The position numbers and the translations under genes were made by a program. Below the pieces are notes generated by a model. The model was not told where the DNA came from, did not search any database, and saw nothing but the letters and a program-made list of their open reading frames with translations. Of a DNA stretch of 64,000 nucleotides, positions 34,297 to 43,134 are shown piece by piece. The DNA is from Lacicoccus alkaliphilus DSM 16010 (GTDB lineage Bacteria; Bacillota; Bacilli; Staphylococcales; Salinicoccaceae), in NCBI RefSeq assembly GCF_900142805.1, contig NZ_FRCF01000002.1, forward strand, positions 186,001-250,000. The letters are read 5' to 3'. The first letter of the stretch is position 1. Every line of letters begins with the position of its first letter.

Positions 34297-34360
34297 GATT
34301 TAATCGATTTATTGGAATTTATTCGATTATCCTTAAGATTTACATCGACTTAATCGAGTA
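34297..34360. repeat. Single copy related to the 51-bp repeat at 4720-4910 (opposite orientation)
   Basis: Contains AATCGATTT, TATTCGATTATC and ACTTAATCGA in the same order and nearly the same spacing as the reverse complement of the tandem array near 4.8 kb. It lies between the pheT terminator and the 3' end of rnhC. Confidence 0.6.
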
Positions 34361-34386
34361 ACTCTCCCATCCAATGCGTCCATGGG

Positions 34387-35058
34387 CTATTTCATCAGCG
34401 CCTGTACCTTCTCCCGCGTCTTGAAGTGTTTTTTCGTGAGGTTGTCGAGATAATCCATGCCGTGTTTTTTGGCGAGCCGTGCCGCGAAGGCGTCGACCTG
34501 CTTGCTTGCACCCCTCGGCACTTTATCTTTGAGGGCGGCATCGAGGTTCGCCATCTGTTCCAGGTATTTCGCCCTTGCGATGATGCTCGCTGCGGCGACT
34601 GCAAGGGATTTGCTCTCAGCCTTCGTCTCCTGATGGATCTTGTCGATCATGAACGGGTCTGGGACATATTTGTTATAGGCGTTCAATGTGGTGAACTGGT
34701 CGATCACGATTTTTTCGATGCCACCCCGTTCATCTTCTGCCAGCTTGTCATGGACATTGCGGATGCAGTGGTCGTGCAGTACCGCCTTCAGTTTCACGAT
34801 GTTCCACCCTTCATCTATCTTCTTGTTGTAGGAGGGGTTGTCCAGTACGACAAGTGAGTAGGTGACAGTATGGATCAGGTCTCCGGCGATCTTCATCACC
34901 GTGTTGTTGGACAAGTTTTTTGAATCTTTCACGCCGAGTTCCTTCAGCAGTGCAATTTTGGCCTTCGGTACATAAGCGGCGCACACGGTCATCGGACCGA
35001 AGTAATCGCCCACACCGGCTTCATCGCTGCCTATGGTATTGTATTCATCATAGTTCAT
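34387..35058 (-). CDS. rnhC: Ribonuclease HIII lacking the N-terminal substrate-binding domain
   Basis: 223 residues. RNase HIII removes RNA from RNA-DNA hybrids, such as R-loops and primers. The catalytic domain is complete: IGSDEAGVGDYFGP (catalytic Asp-Glu), VIDQFTT near 119 and ESKSLAVAAASIIAR with the other acidic residue. Staphylococcal and bacillar RNase HIII proteins are about 300-313 residues, with an 80-90 residue TBP-like N-terminal domain that grips the hybrid. Here the frame begins at the domain junction (MNYDEYNTIGSDEAG) and only 95 bases without coding potential separate it from zapA. So the domain is absent, not just mis-annotated. Transcribed against zapA. Confidence 0.92.
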   Translation of the reverse strand: MNYDEYNTIGSDEAGVGDYFGPMTVCAAYVPKAKIALLKELGVKDSKNLSNNTVMKIAGDLIHTVTYSLVVLDNPSYNKKIDEGWNIVKLKAVLHDHCIRNVHDKLAEDERGGIEKIVIDQFTTLNAYNKYVPDPFMIDKIHQETKAESKSLAVAAASIIARAKYLEQMANLDAALKDKVPRGASKQVDAFAARLAKKHGMDYLDNLTKKHFKTREKVQALMK

Positions 35059-35177
35059 ATATCAGATTCCCTTTTTTATTTTCTAATTACTTTACTTGTT
35101 AAAATCATTCACGATAAGTATAATAAATTAATGATAACATAATTGTAAACAGTTTGGATAAAGGAGGCGGTGACGCC

Positions 35178-35453
35178 ATGGCTGAATACAGGAACCGTAT
35201 ATATGTCGATATCTACGATCAGCAGTATACCATCATCGGCACGGACGAACCTGAACATATCCGGCATATCGCACACCTTGTCGACCAGAAGATGCGGGAG
35301 ATCGGCTCGAAGAGTGCCGGCCTGGATACGACGAGAAAGGCAGTTCTGACAGCAGTGAATGTAATGGATGACTATGTAAAACTTCAGCAAAAGTATGATG
35401 AGCTCGTAAAAGAGCAGCCTGAAGAACAAACTGATCAAGGAAGAGACGTATGA
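35178..35453 (+). CDS. zapA: Cell division protein ZapA
   Basis: 91 residues. ZapA binds and bundles FtsZ at midcell. YRNRIYVDIYDQQYTIIGTDEPEHIRHIA is typical of Firmicute ZapA, followed by a C-terminal coiled coil (about 55-85). ATG at 35178 follows AAGGAGG at 35161-35167. It overlaps cvpA by four bases (ATGA), so the two are translationally coupled, the order known from Bacillus and Staphylococcus. Confidence 0.92.
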   Translation: MAEYRNRIYVDIYDQQYTIIGTDEPEHIRHIAHLVDQKMREIGSKSAGLDTTRKAVLTAVNVMDDYVKLQQKYDELVKEQPEEQTDQGRDV

Positions 35454-35983
35454 CTTTAATTCTTTTAATATTACTTATAATCGGAGTGGTTGTCGGTTAC
35501 CGGAGAGGTTTCATATTACAGTTTTTCCACCTGGTGGGAACGCTGGCCGCAGTCACCATCGCCGCATTGAACTATGAAACCCTGGCCAACCGACTGGATT
35601 TGATACTCCCGTATCCATCGACGACGGAGACGCTGTCGAACCCCATATTCCCGGATATCATGGACGCTGAATATGCTTATTATGACATCTCTGCGTTCTT
35701 CATCATTTTCATAGTCTCCAAGATATTGATACAGCTCGTCGTCAGTGCTTTTGATTATTTTCAGCAGATTCCGGTATTCGGTGTCGTCGGGGAAATATTC
35801 GGTGCGGTGCTTGGCCTCATTGAAATGATTTATGTGCTGACAGTGATATTATTCATGCTGTCAATGGTCCCTTTAGAATTTATCCAAACGCTTATCGAAG
35901 ATTCAGGATTGGCTAATTTCATACTGGAAAACACATTTGTCCTCTCCGACAGATTCATGGAGTGGTTACAACTTGAGTCATAG
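35450..35983 (+). CDS. CvpA family membrane protein
   Basis: 177 residues with four membrane helices (about 1-22, 25-45, 78-98, 105-135). GVVVGYRRGFILQFFHLVGTLA matches the CvpA N-terminus and GAVLGLIEMIYVLTVIL the later conserved helix. The family is linked to colicin V production in enteric bacteria and to cell-wall/stress phenotypes elsewhere; its biochemical role is unsettled. It starts inside the zapA stop and is followed by polX. Confidence 0.9.
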   Translation: MTLILLILLIIGVVVGYRRGFILQFFHLVGTLAAVTIAALNYETLANRLDLILPYPSTTETLSNPIFPDIMDAEYAYYDISAFFIIFIVSKILIQLVVSAFDYFQQIPVFGVVGEIFGAVLGLIEMIYVLTVILFMLSMVPLEFIQTLIEDSGLANFILENTFVLSDRFMEWLQLES

Positions 35984-36011
35984 AGATATGGCTCTTTTTT
36001 TGGAGGAAATC

Positions 36012-37706
36012 ATGACTAAAAAAGATATCATCAGATTACTTGAAAACATCGCTACATATATGGAACTTTCACTGGAGAACCCGTTCAAAGTCTCCGCATA
36101 CAGAAAAGCGGCACAGGCCCTCGAAACGGATCCGCGTTCGCTTTCCGAGATCGACAAGTTCATCGATATCAAAGGCATCGGCAAAGGTGTCAACGACGTG
36201 ATCGTCGAATACGTGGAAACCGGTGGGTCCTCTGTCCTGGCCGAACTGGAGGACAGCGTACCGGGCGGTCTTGTACAGATGACGAAGATCCCGACGCTCG
36301 GACCGAAAAAGATCGCGAAGATCTACAAAGCGCTCGGCATCGACACACTGGAAGACCTGAAGACCGCCTGTCAAAACGGAGAAATCAGCGCACTTTCGGG
36401 CTTCGGCAAGAAGACTGAAGAGAACATCAGCCAGGCGATCGATGATATATTGATGCGTCCTGAAAGATACGCAATCAACCAGATCCTGAAATTCAGGGAG
36501 ATTGTAGAGGCTCATCTATTGGAAAGCGGGCATGTCGAGCGGTTCGATGTCGCCGGAAGTGCGCGCCGCATGAGAGAGACGAGCAGGGATATCGATTATA
36601 TATTGATAACCAATGACCCTCAGGCCTTCACGGATGAAATCACCTCAAGGGATTTCGTCAAAGAAACTGTGGTGTCAGGGGATAAGAAGCTCTCCATCAT
36701 CATCCGTGACGACCTGGATGAGATCAACGTGGACTTTCGCTTCGTGACGGAAGGTGAGTATTACTCCACCCTGCATCACTTCACGGGTTCGAAGGAACAT
36801 AATGTGAAGATGCGCCAGATCGCAAAAAAACGTGACGAAAAAATCAGCGAGTACGGGGTAGAAAGGAACGGGGAAACGATCACTTTCAAATCCGAGGCGG
36901 AGTTCTACAGCCACTTCGGGCTGGAGTATATCCCGCCGGCTATGCGCGAAACGGGTGAAGAGACTGATCTTGATGTCGGTGGAATCGTCACGCCGGAAGA
37001 TATCAAAGGTGACATCCATATGCACACCGTCTACAGTGATGGAGCCTTTTCAGTCCGTGAAATGGTCGAAGCCTGCATCGAAAAAGGATATGACTACATC
37101 GTCATCACGGATCATTCCAAGAGTCTCAGGGTCGCCAACGGCCTGAATGAAAAACGTCTGATGGCCCAGCTTGAGGAAATCAGGGCCATCAATGAAGAAT
37201 ATGAAGAAATCGATGTTTATTCAGGCACCGAGATGGATATTTTGAAAGACGGCACACTGGATTACTCCGATGATATATTAAAAGAACTGGACTACGTCAT
37301 CGCCGCCATCCACTCGAGCTTCCAGCAGACGGAAGAGGAGATCATGCACAGGCTGGAGTCCGCCTGCCGCAATCCCCATGTCCGTCATATCGCACATCCC
37401 ACGGGCAGGCTGATCGGCAGACGCGAGGGCTATCCCGTCAATATGGAGAGATTGTTTGAACTTGCGGCAGAGACGGGGACGGCGCTTGAAGTCAATGCGA
37501 ATCCGATGAGGCTCGACCTCGGTGCAGAAGTCATCCGCCATAAGGATGTCATGTTCACGGTCAATACGGACGCCCATCATACGGAACACCTGGACTTCAT
37601 GAAGTATGGTGTGGCCACACTGCAAAAGGGTCTCATCAGGAAGAACCAGGTGATCAACACGATGACGCGGGATGAATTCCGGGATTTCTTAAATAAGCAA
37701 AAATAG
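36012..37706 (+). CDS. polX: DNA polymerase/3'-5' exonuclease PolX
   Basis: 564 residues. Family X repair polymerase with a helix-hairpin-helix part (1-130, KGIGKGVND and IPTLGPKKIAK), a polymerase palm (GSARRMRETSRDIDYIL and INVDFRF with the metal-binding Asp residues) and a C-terminal PHP exonuclease domain (DIHMHTVYSDG, ITDHS, NTDAHH). It fills gaps and trims ends in base excision repair. ATG at 36012 follows TGGAGG at 36001-36006; the frame open to 35937 overlaps cvpA and is rejected. Confidence 0.95.
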   Translation: MTKKDIIRLLENIATYMELSLENPFKVSAYRKAAQALETDPRSLSEIDKFIDIKGIGKGVNDVIVEYVETGGSSVLAELEDSVPGGLVQMTKIPTLGPKKIAKIYKALGIDTLEDLKTACQNGEISALSGFGKKTEENISQAIDDILMRPERYAINQILKFREIVEAHLLESGHVERFDVAGSARRMRETSRDIDYILITNDPQAFTDEITSRDFVKETVVSGDKKLSIIIRDDLDEINVDFRFVTEGEYYSTLHHFTGSKEHNVKMRQIAKKRDEKISEYGVERNGETITFKSEAEFYSHFGLEYIPPAMRETGEETDLDVGGIVTPEDIKGDIHMHTVYSDGAFSVREMVEACIEKGYDYIVITDHSKSLRVANGLNEKRLMAQLEEIRAINEEYEEIDVYSGTEMDILKDGTLDYSDDILKELDYVIAAIHSSFQQTEEEIMHRLESACRNPHVRHIAHPTGRLIGRREGYPVNMERLFELAAETGTALEVNANPMRLDLGAEVIRHKDVMFTVNTDAHHTEHLDFMKYGVATLQKGLIRKNQVINTMTRDEFRDFLNKQK

Positions 37707-37716
37707 AGGTTTTAGT

Positions 37717-40047
37717 ATGAATGAACGTACTTTCAGAACACTTGAATTCGATAAGATACTCTCACAGATGAGGGGCCATGCCGTAAGTGATAAGACAAGA
37801 CAGGCCGTCACTCCGGCTCTTGTTTCCAATGATATGGACGAGGTGCGCACCATGATAGAAGAAGTGGATGACGCTTCCACCATCCTGAGGTACCGCAATG
37901 TCGAAATGGCGGGCATCACGGATATCAAGGAACATGTAGGCAGGGCCCTCATCGGCAGTATGTTATCGATCGGTGATTTCAACGAAATTAAAAACATGCT
38001 TTTCAGAAAGCATTCTTTATATAATCTGTTCGAGGAATTTGAGAGCGATGAAGTGGAAGTGGGACGGATTTCCCACTTCATCATGAACCTGCCGGATATA
38101 CATCATCTCTATAAAAAGATTTCGGCTACGGTCGATGAGACCGGTGTACTGGACCATGCTTCGGAAAATCTGCTCCGCATACGGCGGAGGATCAATGCTG
38201 AAGAAGGAAAGATCCGTGAGAAGCTGAACGATCTCATCCGCGGCAACCAGCAGAGGAAACTGAGTGATGGCATCATCACGATGAGGAACAACCGCTATGT
38301 CGTCCCGGTCAAGATTGAACACCGTTCGGATTTCAACGGCATCGTGCATGACATGTCCCAGAGCGGTCAGACGGTGTACATGGAACCGATGGCGGTGGTC
38401 CAGATGACCAACCGCATACAGAGCCTGAGGGATGAGGAAGCCCTGGAGATCGAAAGGATACTTTATGATCTGAGTGCAAGGACTGCGGAAGTGTCGGAGG
38501 AACTTTCCATGACCGATGACAACCTGCATCATTTGGATATGGTGTTTGCGAAAGCAAAGTACGGCATGAGCATCGGCGGTACGAAACCTGAAATCAGCGA
38601 CACGCGGAGAATATACCTTCCAGCCGCGTTCCATCCTCTGATAGACAGCGCAGAAGTCGTCAAAAACGATATCATGGTTGATGAGGATACGCAGGCTGTC
38701 ATCATCACCGGCCCGAATACGGGCGGTAAGACCGTCACGCTGAAGACGGTGGGGCTGAGCCAGCTGATGGCACAGGCGGGCATACCGGTTCCGGCGAGGG
38801 ACGGCAGTGTCCTGCCGGTATTCAAGAAAGTCTACAGCGATATCGGTGATGAACAGTCCATCGAGCAGTCTCTCTCCACATTCTCGAGCCACCTGACCAA
38901 TACGAAAGTGATCATCGACAATGCGGATGATGAAACGCTCGTCCTGCTGGATGAAGTCGGTGCAGGGACGGATCCGGAAGAGGGGGCGGCCCTTGCGATC
39001 GGCATCATAGAAAACCTGCTTGCCAAAAGGTCGACCCTGATAGCGACGACCCATTACCCTCAGATCAAATCCTTCAGCTACACACGGGATGATGTCGTGA
39101 ATGCAAGCGTCGAATTTGATGTCAATACGCTTTCACCGACGTACCGGCTGCTTATGGGCATCCCCGGGCGCTCCAATGCATTCGAGATTTCAAATAAGCT
39201 CGGGCTTGATCCATCCATCATCGAAAGGGCGAAAGAACTCGTCAAGTCCGATTCGAAAGATGTCAATGATATGATCACTGCACTTGAAAGCCATACGACA
39301 AATGCACGTGGATATGAAGAGGAGACGGAAAGGCTGCTTCAGGAAGCGAGGCAACTGCAGGGTGAGCTCAAGGAGCAGTATGACCAGTATCAGGAGCATA
39401 AGGAAAAACTCTTCAAGGAAGCCCGTCATGAAGCCAACAGGGTCATCAGGCAGAGTGAGGTGAAGGCAGAAGGAATCATTGAAGAATTGAACAGTATGAA
39501 GGCGGACGGAGCCAAAAACCTTGAAGAGCATGAAATCATCGAAAAACGCAAAGGTCTCCGGGACAGCTATCATCAGGAATCGTTGAAACAGCAGGTGGAG
39601 AATGAAAAGACCGAAAGTTTCGAGGCGGGTGACAGCGTGGACGTCCTGTCCTACGGCCAGAAGGGGGAAATCCTTTCAATCGAAAAAGATGAAGCCATCG
39701 TACAGATGGGCATACTGAAGATGAACATCCCGCTCAAGGAACTGAAGAAGCGAAAAAAAGAGAAGGTCACGAGACCCGTCGCAAGGCGGACCGGCAAATC
39801 GGTGGTTAAAAGCAGCCTGGACCTCAGAGGCAGTAGATATGAAGAAGCCATCATGGCGCTCGACCGGTATCTGGATCAGGTGCTCCTGAGCAGTTACAGC
39901 CAGGTGGAGATCATCCACGGCAAAGGTACGGGCGCACTGCAAAAAGGCGTGCAGGAACATTTGAAACAGCACCCGAAAGTGAAGTCATACAGGATGGGGC
40001 ATCCGAATGAAGGCGGGTTCGGAGTGACGATAGTTGAAATGAAGTAG
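37717..40047 (+). CDS. mutS2: Endonuclease MutS2
   Basis: 776 residues. Walker A GPNTGGKTVTLKTVG near 330 and DEVGAGTDPEEG near 410 form the MutS-type ATPase; a long coiled coil follows (510-630). The C-terminal Smr nuclease domain has LDLRGSRYEEAI and HGKGTG. MutS2 limits recombination and, in Bacillus, rescues collided ribosomes. Located 10 bases after polX, the standard order. Confidence 0.96.
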   Translation: MNERTFRTLEFDKILSQMRGHAVSDKTRQAVTPALVSNDMDEVRTMIEEVDDASTILRYRNVEMAGITDIKEHVGRALIGSMLSIGDFNEIKNMLFRKHSLYNLFEEFESDEVEVGRISHFIMNLPDIHHLYKKISATVDETGVLDHASENLLRIRRRINAEEGKIREKLNDLIRGNQQRKLSDGIITMRNNRYVVPVKIEHRSDFNGIVHDMSQSGQTVYMEPMAVVQMTNRIQSLRDEEALEIERILYDLSARTAEVSEELSMTDDNLHHLDMVFAKAKYGMSIGGTKPEISDTRRIYLPAAFHPLIDSAEVVKNDIMVDEDTQAVIITGPNTGGKTVTLKTVGLSQLMAQAGIPVPARDGSVLPVFKKVYSDIGDEQSIEQSLSTFSSHLTNTKVIIDNADDETLVLLDEVGAGTDPEEGAALAIGIIENLLAKRSTLIATTHYPQIKSFSYTRDDVVNASVEFDVNTLSPTYRLLMGIPGRSNAFEISNKLGLDPSIIERAKELVKSDSKDVNDMITALESHTTNARGYEEETERLLQEARQLQGELKEQYDQYQEHKEKLFKEARHEANRVIRQSEVKAEGIIEELNSMKADGAKNLEEHEIIEKRKGLRDSYHQESLKQQVENEKTESFEAGDSVDVLSYGQKGEILSIEKDEAIVQMGILKMNIPLKELKKRKKEKVTRPVARRTGKSVVKSSLDLRGSRYEEAIMALDRYLDQVLLSSYSQVEIIHGKGTGALQKGVQEHLKQHPKVKSYRMGHPNEGGFGVTIVEMK

Positions 40048-40055
40048 GTGACGGT

Positions 40056-40154
40056 TTGGATAACTTTGATATGCTGAAATTGGCGAAGGTGCTGATTGCG
40101 GTGGGCGTCCTCATGTTCATTGCGGGAATAATCTATTTATTGTTCTTCGCATAA
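40056..40154 (+). CDS. Possible 32-residue single-helix membrane peptide
   Basis: Starts at TTG 40056 with AGGTGA at 40046-40051 overlapping the mutS2 stop, and ends TAA at 40152. The product begins MDNFDMLKLAKVLIAVGVLM and ends in a hydrophobic stretch, GIIYLLFFA: one membrane helix. It resembles the first helix of DUF2905-type small proteins but is shorter. Position directly after mutS2 and before trxA suggests translation with mutS2. Supported only by start signals and hydrophobicity. Confidence 0.45.
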   Translation: MDNFDMLKLAKVLIAVGVLMFIAGIIYLLFFA

Positions 40155-40163
40155 GCAATTCGA

Positions 40164-40192
40164 TTGTGGACTTAAAGACAATAAGTTATAAT
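40164..40192 (+). promoter_or_regulatory. Promoter of trxA
   Basis: TTGTGG at 40164-40169, 17 bases, TATAAT at 40187-40192, 37 bases before the trxA start. Confidence 0.7.
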
Positions 40193-40228
40193 CAATTTAT
40201 AAACTGGAAATAATGGAGGTATATTAAC

Positions 40229-40543
40229 ATGGCATTATATGATGTGAACGATCAGAATTTTAAAGAAGAAGTTTCCAACGGTGTTACATTGGTGGACTTC
40301 TGGGCAACTTGGTGTGGACCATGTAAAATGATTGCTCCAGTACTTGAAGAGGTTGCGGTTGAAGTTGAAGGTAAAGCAAACATCGCAAAACTCGATGTGG
40401 ATGCCAACGGCGCCACTGCAAGTGAATATGAAGTTATGAGTATCCCGACACTGATTCTTTTCAAGGACGGGGAGCCGGTTGATAAAGTCGTCGGATTCCA
40501 GCCTAAAGAACAGCTGGTTGCATTGATTGAAAAACACGCTTAA
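40229..40543 (+). CDS. trxA: Thioredoxin
   Basis: 104 residues, a single thioredoxin fold with the active site WCGPCK (about residues 27-32) and the cis-proline region SIPTLILFKDG. It reduces protein disulfides and is recharged by thioredoxin reductase. TGGAGG precedes the ATG. Own promoter and terminator; the position between mutS2 and uvrC is the usual one in Staphylococcaceae. Confidence 0.97.
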   Translation: MALYDVNDQNFKEEVSNGVTLVDFWATWCGPCKMIAPVLEEVAVEVEGKANIAKLDVDANGATASEYEVMSIPTLILFKDGEPVDKVVGFQPKEQLVALIEKHA

Positions 40544-40549
40544 TAATTT

Positions 40550-40576
40550 AACCGCCAATCCTGGCGGTTTTTTTGT
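40550..40576 (+). terminator. Terminator of trxA
   Basis: ACCGCCA, short loop, TGGCGGT followed by seven T. Confidence 0.9.
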
Positions 40577-40602
40577 ACATATAAGTTTAAAGAGGGATGA
40601 GT

Positions 40603-42369
40603 ATGTCTGAATTAAAATTGAAACTCTCGGTACTGCCGGCTGAGCCCGGATGTTATCTGATGAAGGATAAATACGGAGAAATACTGTATGTCGGCAAATC
40701 CAAAAATCTAAGGAACCGTGTAAGGTCATATTTCACCGGGGCGCATGATGAGAAGACCATGCGGCTGGTGCGGGAGATCACGGATTTCGATTTCATCGTC
40801 ACATCCACTGAAGTGGAATCCCTGCTCCTTGAATTGAATTTGATCAAAAAACACTATCCGAGATATAATGTCCTGCTCAAAGACGATAAAAGCTATCCGT
40901 TCATAAAAATCACCAGGGAGAAGCACCCCCGATTACTTGTGACGCGGACGGTCAAACCCTCGACGGGCACATATTTCGGACCTTACCCGAACGCCTACAG
41001 CGCCCATGAGACGAAGAAGCTGCTCGACCGCATCTATCCGCTCAGGAAATGTAACACCATGCCGGATAAACTGTGTCTCTACTATCATATCGGCCAGTGT
41101 CTCGGACCGTGTGTATTCAACGTGGAGCAGGATCAATATGACGAGATGAAACGCGGGATCACACGGTTCCTGAACGGTGAGACCGAGGAAATCATGGATG
41201 ACCTTAAAATCAAGATGGAAAAGGCTGCTGAATCGCTGGAATTCGAGAAGGCGAAGGAATACCGTGATTTGATGGGCCATATAGAGAATACGATGATGAA
41301 GCAGAAGATGATGACCGCGGACATGACGGCACGGGATGTATTCGGCTACAGCGTGGCGAAGGGCTGGATGTCTGTTTCCGTCCTGTTGATCAGGAACGGC
41401 AATCTGATAGAGAAGAAAGCGGAACTCTTCCCCATCAAAGATGATGTGGAAGAGGAATTTCACCGTTACATCGTCCAGTTCTATGACCTCAAATCGAATC
41501 TTTTGCCAAAAGAAGTCCATATACCGAAAGAATTCGATAAAGACATCATTTCACAAATCATCGACACGAAAGTCTTGCAGCCCATGCGCGGTGCCAAAAA
41601 AGAGATGGTGGACCTTGCCCATAAGAATGCACGGATTGCCGTGGAGAACAAGTTTGAAATCATCGAACGTGATGAAAGAAGGACCGTCAAAGCCATTGAA
41701 GCGCTGGGTGAAGCGCTGGATATCGAGACGCCGATACGCATTGAGGCATTCGATAATTCGAACATCCAGGGCGTGGATCCGGTCAGCGTCATGGTCTCAT
41801 TCGTGGATGGCAGGCCAAGCAAGAAGGACTACAGGAAATTCAAGATCAGGACGGTCGAGAACATCGACGACTACGCTTCAATGGCGGAGGCGGTCAGAAG
41901 AAGGTATACGAGGGTGCTGAAAGAAAAACTCCCTCTGCCCAACCTGATCATCGTGGATGGCGGGATCGGCCATATGAACACTGTGAAATCGGTGCTGCTT
42001 GATGAAATGTCACTGGACATCCCTGTGGCTGGTCTTGCAAAAAACGATAAGCACCAGACAGCTGAACTGCTGTTCGGGGATGATGCGGAAATCGTGCCGT
42101 TGAAGAAAAATTCACAGAGCTTCTATCTGCTTCAGCGCATCCAGGATGAGGTCCACCGGTTTGCGATCAGTTTCCACAGGAATCTGCGCAGCAAGTCACA
42201 ATCGATGTCTGTGCTTGATAATATTGAAGGTGTCGGTCCGAAGAGGAAGCAGAAACTGTTGAAACATTTCGGATCGATCAAGCGTATGAAGGAAAAAGGT
42301 GTGGAGGATTTCACTGAAATCGGCATACCTAAAAAAGTGGCGGAGCATATTATCGAGAGCATCACATGA
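40603..42369 (+). CDS. uvrC: Excinuclease ABC subunit C
   Basis: 588 residues. UvrC makes both incisions in nucleotide excision repair. GIY-YIG nuclease at the N-terminus ([21 protein letters not shown]), a UVR UvrB-binding motif ([17 protein letters not shown], about 200-220), the RNase H-like second nuclease (VVDGG-type IVDGGIGHM near 455) and a helix-hairpin-helix tail ([13 protein letters not shown]). ATG at 40603 has better spacing to AGAGGG than the ATG at 40597. Confidence 0.97.
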   Translation: MSELKLKLSVLPAEPGCYLMKDKYGEILYVGKSKNLRNRVRSYFTGAHDEKTMRLVREITDFDFIVTSTEVESLLLELNLIKKHYPRYNVLLKDDKSYPFIKITREKHPRLLVTRTVKPSTGTYFGPYPNAYSAHETKKLLDRIYPLRKCNTMPDKLCLYYHIGQCLGPCVFNVEQDQYDEMKRGITRFLNGETEEIMDDLKIKMEKAAESLEFEKAKEYRDLMGHIENTMMKQKMMTADMTARDVFGYSVAKGWMSVSVLLIRNGNLIEKKAELFPIKDDVEEEFHRYIVQFYDLKSNLLPKEVHIPKEFDKDIISQIIDTKVLQPMRGAKKEMVDLAHKNARIAVENKFEIIERDERRTVKAIEALGEALDIETPIRIEAFDNSNIQGVDPVSVMVSFVDGRPSKKDYRKFKIRTVENIDDYASMAEAVRRRYTRVLKEKLPLPNLIIVDGGIGHMNTVKSVLLDEMSLDIPVAGLAKNDKHQTAELLFGDDAEIVPLKKNSQSFYLLQRIQDEVHRFAISFHRNLRSKSQSMSVLDNIEGVGPKRKQKLLKHFGSIKRMKEKGVEDFTEIGIPKKVAEHIIESIT

Positions 42370-42390
42370 CGAACTGCGATTAAATTTTCA

Positions 42391-42409
42391 CAATGTTATA
42401 ATAACATTG
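42391..42409. promoter_or_regulatory. 19-base perfect palindrome upstream of sdhCAB
   Basis: CAATGTTAT-A-ATAACATTG. It contains TATAAT, so it could cover a -10 box. No T run follows, which argues against a terminator of uvrC. TTTCACAA just before it and TTGTGAAA at 42465-42472 are half-sites like those of the redox regulator Rex, but far apart. Regulator unknown. Confidence 0.45.
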
Positions 42410-42505
42410 CCAAATACACTTGAAAGTGCCTTGATTTATAATATCCATAAGCGTAAAATAGAGATTGTGAAAACGTAATGATAGTATAGTTAGGGGGGAA
42501 TTCAA

Positions 42506-43117
42506 GTGTCGAAACAAGATTCAAGCTTTTTAATACGCCGGATCCACTCGTTGCTTGGTGTGATTCCTCTGGGTGTGTTCTTAGTTCAGCACCTGGTGGT
42601 TAACCACTTTGCAACCAGAGGTGAGGAGGCTTTCAACCAAGCGGCCGGTTTTATGGGCAACTTACCATTTGTAATATTTCTGGAAGTTTTTGTTATTTAT
42701 GTCCCGATACTGTTCCATGGAATTTATGGTATATACATAGCCTTCACAGCCCAGTATAAATACGGTTATCCCAGCACATACCGTAATATCAGCTTTTTAC
42801 TGCAAAGGGTGACAGGGGTCCTGTCTTTCATATTCATAGCAATCCACGTCTATCAGACAAGGGTGCAGGTATTCATGGGTGCTGATCTGGATTTTGACCT
42901 CGTGGCGGATATTGTTGAAAATCCATTATGGCTTGTATTTTATATTGTGGGCATCCTTGCAACCGTTTACCATTTCGCTAACGGTTTATGGAGCTTTGCG
43001 ATCACATGGGGCATCACGCAATCCGACAGATCCCAGAGAATCATGGGATATGTGTCACTGCTTGTATTCGTAATAGTGAGTTTTATCGGTATCCAGGCAA
43101 TATTAGCGTTTATTTAA
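42506..43117 (+). CDS. sdhC: Succinate dehydrogenase cytochrome b558 subunit
   Basis: 203 residues with five membrane helices. It anchors the SdhAB part and carries two hemes b. His residues expected as ligands are visible in RIHSLLGVIPLGVFLVQHLV, LFHGIYG, FIAIHVYQTR and YHFANGLW. GTG start after GGGGGGAATTCAA; no ATG fits. First gene of sdhCAB; electrons go to menaquinone. A GTG start and -10-like TATAGT at 42485 lie just upstream. Confidence 0.96.
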   Translation: MSKQDSSFLIRRIHSLLGVIPLGVFLVQHLVVNHFATRGEEAFNQAAGFMGNLPFVIFLEVFVIYVPILFHGIYGIYIAFTAQYKYGYPSTYRNISFLLQRVTGVLSFIFIAIHVYQTRVQVFMGADLDFDLVADIVENPLWLVFYIVGILATVYHFANGLWSFAITWGITQSDRSQRIMGYVSLLVFVIVSFIGIQAILAFI

Positions 43118-43134
43118 TTAGAGGAGTGTAAAAC

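Noticed and set aside
38017-39054. 345-codon minus-strand frame inside mutS2
   Set aside because: Shadow frame caused by codon bias of mutS2; the plus-strand protein is unmistakable.
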